A stretch of 64,000 bases of DNA from Monocercomonoides exilis (taxonomy: Eukaryota > Preaxostyla > Oxymonadida > Polymastigidae): positions 151,001 to 215,000 of the forward strand of contig LSRY02000053.1 of the NCBI GenBank assembly GCA_001643675.2, written 5' to 3'. The notes beneath the pieces were generated by a model. The model saw only the letters and a program-made list of their open reading frames with translations. It searched no databases and was not told the origin of the DNA. A program made the position numbers and the translations under genes. This document shows positions 60,425 through 64,000 of this stretch, piece after piece (position 1 is the stretch's first letter; the number at the start of each line of letters is the position of its first letter).

Positions 60425-60673
60425 GAGAAACTGATGTTTGTGCTATTTGGTTGAGAGCGAAGACGAGGGAGAGAGGAAGGAGTGAGGGAAGAAGGCTGAG
60501 AAGCAGAATAGGAACTGTGAGGGAGAAGAGAAATGGAAGAAGAGGGGGAAGAGGAGGAAGAGGAAGAGGAAGAAGAGGAAGAGGAAGAGGAAGAAGAAGA
60601 AGAAGGGTTTGAAATAGAAGAGGAGGGGAAGGAAGAAGAGGAACAAATTGAATTCAAAGAAGAATTCAAAGAA

Positions 60674-60705
<32 letters not shown>

Positions 60706-60913
60706 TGATGACGAAGGCGAAGAAGACGAAATGCAAAGAGGAGATTGGTTAGCAACAGAAGCAGTGGATGTGTCAGCAGAGAGGGAAGGAGAGGAAGAAA
60801 GAGAAGAATAAGACTCAGCAGACATTGTGCGATGGAAGGGGAGGATGAAGGGGCTGGTGGAAGAGAAAGGAATAGCAGAAGAAGAGGAAGAAGAGGAGGA
60901 GGAAGAGGAGGAA

Positions 60914-60945
<32 letters not shown>

Positions 60946-61706
60946 AGAAGAAGAAGAAGGCAATGATTTTTTAGAAATTGGAGTGGAAAACTCAGTTTTA
61001 GGGGGGATTTTGGATTTTGTGGTGTTTTTAGCGTTTTGTTGAATGGTTCTATTTGAAGAGAAGGGAGAAAGAGGAGTTTTATATACAAGAGAAGAAGAAG
61101 AAGATGAGGAGGAGGAGGATGATGATGATGAACCAGTAGCAGAAGCAGAAGCAAAAGAAGAAGACAAAGAAGAAGAGAATAAAGTAGAAGAAGAAGAAGA
61201 AGATCCAAAAGAAGAAGAAAATACTGAGTCTTGTTCACCTCCTCCACTGCTCATCGGCCCAAACTGCAGCGAAGACTCGATTTTTGCCGGCAAAAGGCCG
61301 TGTTTCATCATTCTTGAGTAAGAAACGAGTTTGATGTGATTCAAAAACACAGAAAGAAGCTGAGAAGCAGTGGGACGTTTCAGAGGATTTGGGTGTATCA
61401 TAGAAGGGATGATGGAAGCAGCTAAGGGATGCAACCGAATGAAATGCGGGCTCAATTTTTGTGTTTGTGTGAGTTGCTTGATTTCATTTATGCGCTCCAT
61501 TCGAGTGGAGAACGGGGTGAGGAGCTCGAAAAGGATGATGCCGAGGGAGAAGATGTCAGAGGCAGGGGTGATGGGGGGAGGGAGAACGGCTGTGGGGACA
61601 GCTGTGGGGATAGGGGGAGGGAAGGAGGAGGAAGAAGAGGAAGAAGAGGAAGAAGAAGAAGAATGAGAAGAAGAAGAAGAAGAAGAAGAAGAAGAAGAAG
61701 AAGAAG

Positions 61707-61737
<31 letters not shown>

Positions 61738-63999
61738 TGTCTTTGAAGGAGTATTAGCAGATGATCTATGTTTTGAGTGTCGACTTGACAGAACAGGAGC
61801 AGGTGGGCTGTGTGATTGGATGAAGGGACGATCAAAAAGAGGAGAAGAGGAAGAGGAAGAAGAGGAGGAGGAGGAGGAACGAGATGAATGAGAACGAGAA
61901 GAAGAATCGATTGAATTTGAACGATGATTGAAATGAGAAGAAGAAGAAGAGGAGGAGGAGGAGGAAGAAGAAGAAGAATGAGAAGAAGAAGAAGAATTAG
62001 CCAGAATGTGTATAGACTCAGGAGAAGAAGCAGAGCTGTCGTATTCAGTGAGATGAGCTTTTGGATAAGGGCGTGAGTGAAACGGGACAAAATGAGGTGT
62101 GATGATAGAAGAAGAGGCAGGTTTCAAGACAAAAGAAGGAGAAAGTGAAGAAGAAGAGGAGGAGGAAGAGGAAGAAGATGATGATGATGAACTTCCTTCT
62201 TGTCTTTTTTTCCTCCTCATAATCTTCTTCTCCCTCTTGCTGTTTCTCTGCTTCATCATTTTCTCCTTTGTTCTCAATCGTTTCTCCTCTCCTTTGTTCA
62301 GCTGGTTTCTTTCTCTTCCTTTCTTCCGCTCAAAAATACGCATCCACTCACGAAGCTCGGGAGAAGCATACAAAGAAGTGAAAATGCCATCAGAGGATGA
62401 CAATGAAAGAGGGGACAAACCAGAAGAAGAAGAAGGAGAAGGTGGAGAAGGAGGAGAAAGAGAACGAGAAGAAGAAGAGGAAGATGGATTCGGAGAGGGA
62501 GAAGAGGAAAAAGGAGAAATTGAAGAGCCAGGTGATGTCTGGAACACTTCATGAATGAAATCTTGCTCATTTTCTGTTCTTTTCGTCTTTTGTGATTTGT
62601 GTGAAAGTTTTGCACGAGTATGTTTCGATGAGCCTATTTTGGAACTTTTGACATGATTTGACAACATGTCAGAATTCCGATGCATAAATAATTGTGAAGA
62701 ATCGATTTTTCCTGCTTTTTTTGCATTTTCTTTCTTCCTTCCTCTTCTTCCTTCTTTCTCTTTCTCTTTCTCTCTTTTTGCTTCTTCTTCTCTTCTATTT
62801 TCACTTTTTCTTCTCTTCCTTCTTCTTCCCTCTTCTCTTTCTCCTTCTCTTCCTTTTCTTTCTCCTCCTCCTTCTCTCTCCCCCTTCTCCTCCCCCCTCG
62901 CAAACCCCATATCCTTCCACAAACTCCATCTCCCTCCATCATTCAATGAAATCGTCGATAACCCAAAATCTCCCAACTTCACCACAAGCTGTGCTCCTCC
63001 TTGCCTTTCTTCTGTTAATTCCTTCATTGCCTCTCTTTCTTCCATTTCTCTTCTTTCTCTCTCTCTTTCTCTTTCTCCTTCTTCTCCTTCTTCAACCCTT
63101 CCTCCTCTTTCCCTTTCCCTTTCTCTTTCTCTCTCAATCTCCATCTCCCTCCTCTCCCTCCTCTTCTCCTTCTCCCTCTCGTTCCCTTTTTCAATCAAAA
63201 ACACGTTTTGTGGCGTTAAATCGTTGTGTACGATGCCTCTGCTATGCAAATGCGAAAGAGCAAAAAGAATTTGGATGAACAAGAAATAAGCAACATGATC
63301 ACGAAATGTCTGGAGTGTGAGGAGGAGGGAGAGGAGGAGGGAGCATAAAGAGGCAGAGGGGTGGAAAGAAGAAGAGGAGGAGGAGGAAGAAGAAGAAGAA
63401 GGAAAAGAAGAGGGAGACGAAGGACCAACTGAATGGAATGAAGGAGCTGATACATGCTTTGTTGAGGAGGAAGAAGAAGGAAAAGAAGAATTAAAAGAAG
63501 AAGAAGAAGAAGAAGGCGAAGCAGAAGCAGAAGGGGACGTAGCAGGGATGTTTGGATTGAACTGCGAAGAAGGAGACTTCGGAAACGCGTCATTGGACGC
63601 AGAAGAGAAAGGGGTGAAGACTTCAGACAGTTTTGCGATGAAGTCGAAAGAAGGAAGAAAAGAAGGGCGAGAATCAATCCAAGTGCGAAGAGTTTGAGAA
63701 GAACACAACTCCATTTGGATGCAGAGGGCAGGGAAGATGGAAGAGGAGGAAGAGGAAGAAGAAGAAGAAGAAGGAAAGAGAAGAGAAGGAGAAGGAGAAG
63801 CAGAAGAGGAAGAGGATGATGAAGAAGAAGGAATGGATTGTGGAGGAGGAGGGAGAGGAGGAGGGTTGTTTTGTGATTGGCGGGGGAACAAGAAGAGAGA
63901 AGGGGAGACAGGGCGAAAAGGATAATCAGAATGAGAAGGAAGGCGATGGAATGAAGAATATCTTTGGATCATTGTGGAAGAAGAAGAGGAGGAAGAAGA
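53812..63999 (-). CDS. Giant Ser-rich protein kinase, eIF2-alpha-kinase-like, N-terminus outside window
   Basis: The frame is open from the right window edge to TAA 53812-53814, about 3,395 codons, so the kinase N-lobe lies outside. The visible C-lobe motifs fit the PEK/GCN2/HRI group: LCIQMELC followed by TLRTWID near 63700, IVHNDLTPQNVFL near 63220, KLGDFGLS near 62970, LYASPEL near 62370, DIFSLGIILFELLTPF followed by TRMER near 61510, and NPLKRPTASQLL near 61370. The HRD box reads HND and the following Lys is Thr (LTPQN), while the catalytic Asp, Asn and DFG remain, so activity is possible but unusual. Low-complexity inserts of Ser, Glu and Arg spread this C-lobe over about 800 residues rather than 200. 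Downstream are ~2,500 residues dominated by poly-Ser with islands such as RPIKLTYNLFVIFSKE and CPSCKHTF. Role in translational stress control is inference. Confidence 0.72.
54957..55029 (-). repeat. Tandem 12-base coding repeat (NQFx units)
   Basis: Six or so degenerate 12-base units encode repeats of Asn-Gln-Phe-Ser/Thr/Pro within the Ser-rich kinase. It is an in-frame minisatellite. Confidence 0.85.
57817..57868 (-). repeat. Tandem 9-base coding repeat (SPI/SPV units)
   Basis: Six 9-base units around GAAACCGGA/GAAATCGGA on the plus strand encode Ser-Pro-Ile/Val repeats in the kinase protein. Each unit is a possible proline-directed phosphorylation site. Confidence 0.85.
58899..58936 (-). 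repeat. Tandem 9-base coding repeat (IAS units)
   Basis: Four copies of a GAAGCAATC unit encode repeated Ile-Ala-Ser in the kinase protein, next to long poly-Ser tracts. Confidence 0.8.
60388..60423 (-). repeat. ATT/AAT triplet run encoding poly-Asn
   Basis: Twelve uninterrupted ATT triplets on the plus strand encode a run of 12 Asn in the kinase protein. Being perfect, it is likely to be length-variable. Confidence 0.9.
61651..61736 (-). repeat. GAA triplet tract encoding poly-Ser
   Basis: The longest of dozens of GAA/GAG/GAT triplet tracts on the plus strand of this gene. On the coding strand it is TCT/TTC and encodes more than 20 consecutive Ser residues inside the expanded kinase C-lobe, just upstream of DIFSLG. 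Such purine-pyrimidine mirror repeats are slippage-prone. Confidence 0.9.
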
Positions 64000-64000
64000 G

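Noticed and set aside
53972-63925. Many plus-strand poly-Glu frames opposite the Ser-rich kinase
   Set aside because: They are frame shadows of GAA/GAG triplet tracts that encode Ser on the minus strand. None has a domain-like segment.

Overview
The window looks like nuclear DNA of a protist, most likely an oxymonad/Preaxostyla flagellate such as Monocercomonoides. This is inference from gene content: giant beta-helix membrane proteins ending in a degenerate kinase, Ser-rich giant proteins, short GT-AG introns, and an AT-rich background with the standard stop codons. Multi-kilobase frames contain no internal TAA or TAG, so the reassigned TAR=Gln code of the oxymonad Streblomastix does not apply to the host genes.

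Layout. 1-5575: C-terminal part of a large Sec7/BIG-type ARF-GEF (+). 5780-32575: a huge inverted duplication. Two arms of about 8.17 kb (5780-13948 and 24405-32575) differ only by four one-base homopolymer indels. They carry the constant part of two head-to-head genes, A (-) and B (+), for giant proteins of about 3,000 aa: signal peptide, tandem right-handed beta-helix modules, one transmembrane helix and a cytoplasmic pseudokinase lobe. Only the N-terminal ~505-526 residues differ between A and B, and the switch from divergent to identical sequence is abrupt and lies inside the coding region. The shared upstream region between A and B is split by a structurally complete DIRS-type tyrosine-recombinase retrotransposon (16397-22433) with split inverted termini, an internal complementary region, gag, RT-RNase H and recombinase frames. 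Gag and RT-RNase H carry stops.

32980-36768: a nine-exon AAAP amino-acid transporter (-) and a divergent 4'-phosphopantetheinyl transferase (+). 36769-42838: AT-rich DNA without recognisable genes, containing a 2.8-kb segment bounded by 18-bp inverted repeats and a TAA duplication. 42839-51025: a third, intact paralog, C (-), of the beta-helix/pseudokinase family, sharing a near-identical patch with A and B. 51472-52891: a three-exon hypothetical helical protein (-). 53812-64000: a partial, extremely Ser-rich giant kinase (-) whose C-lobe resembles eIF2-alpha kinases but is expanded by low-complexity inserts.

How the genes relate. The beta-helix/pseudokinase genes form a local family evolving by inverted duplication and conversion: the 3' two thirds are homogenised while the N-terminal module diversifies, as expected for a surface protein under diversifying selection on a conserved signalling backbone. 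The other genes are ordinary housekeeping neighbours (vesicle traffic, transport, carrier-protein activation, possible translational stress control).
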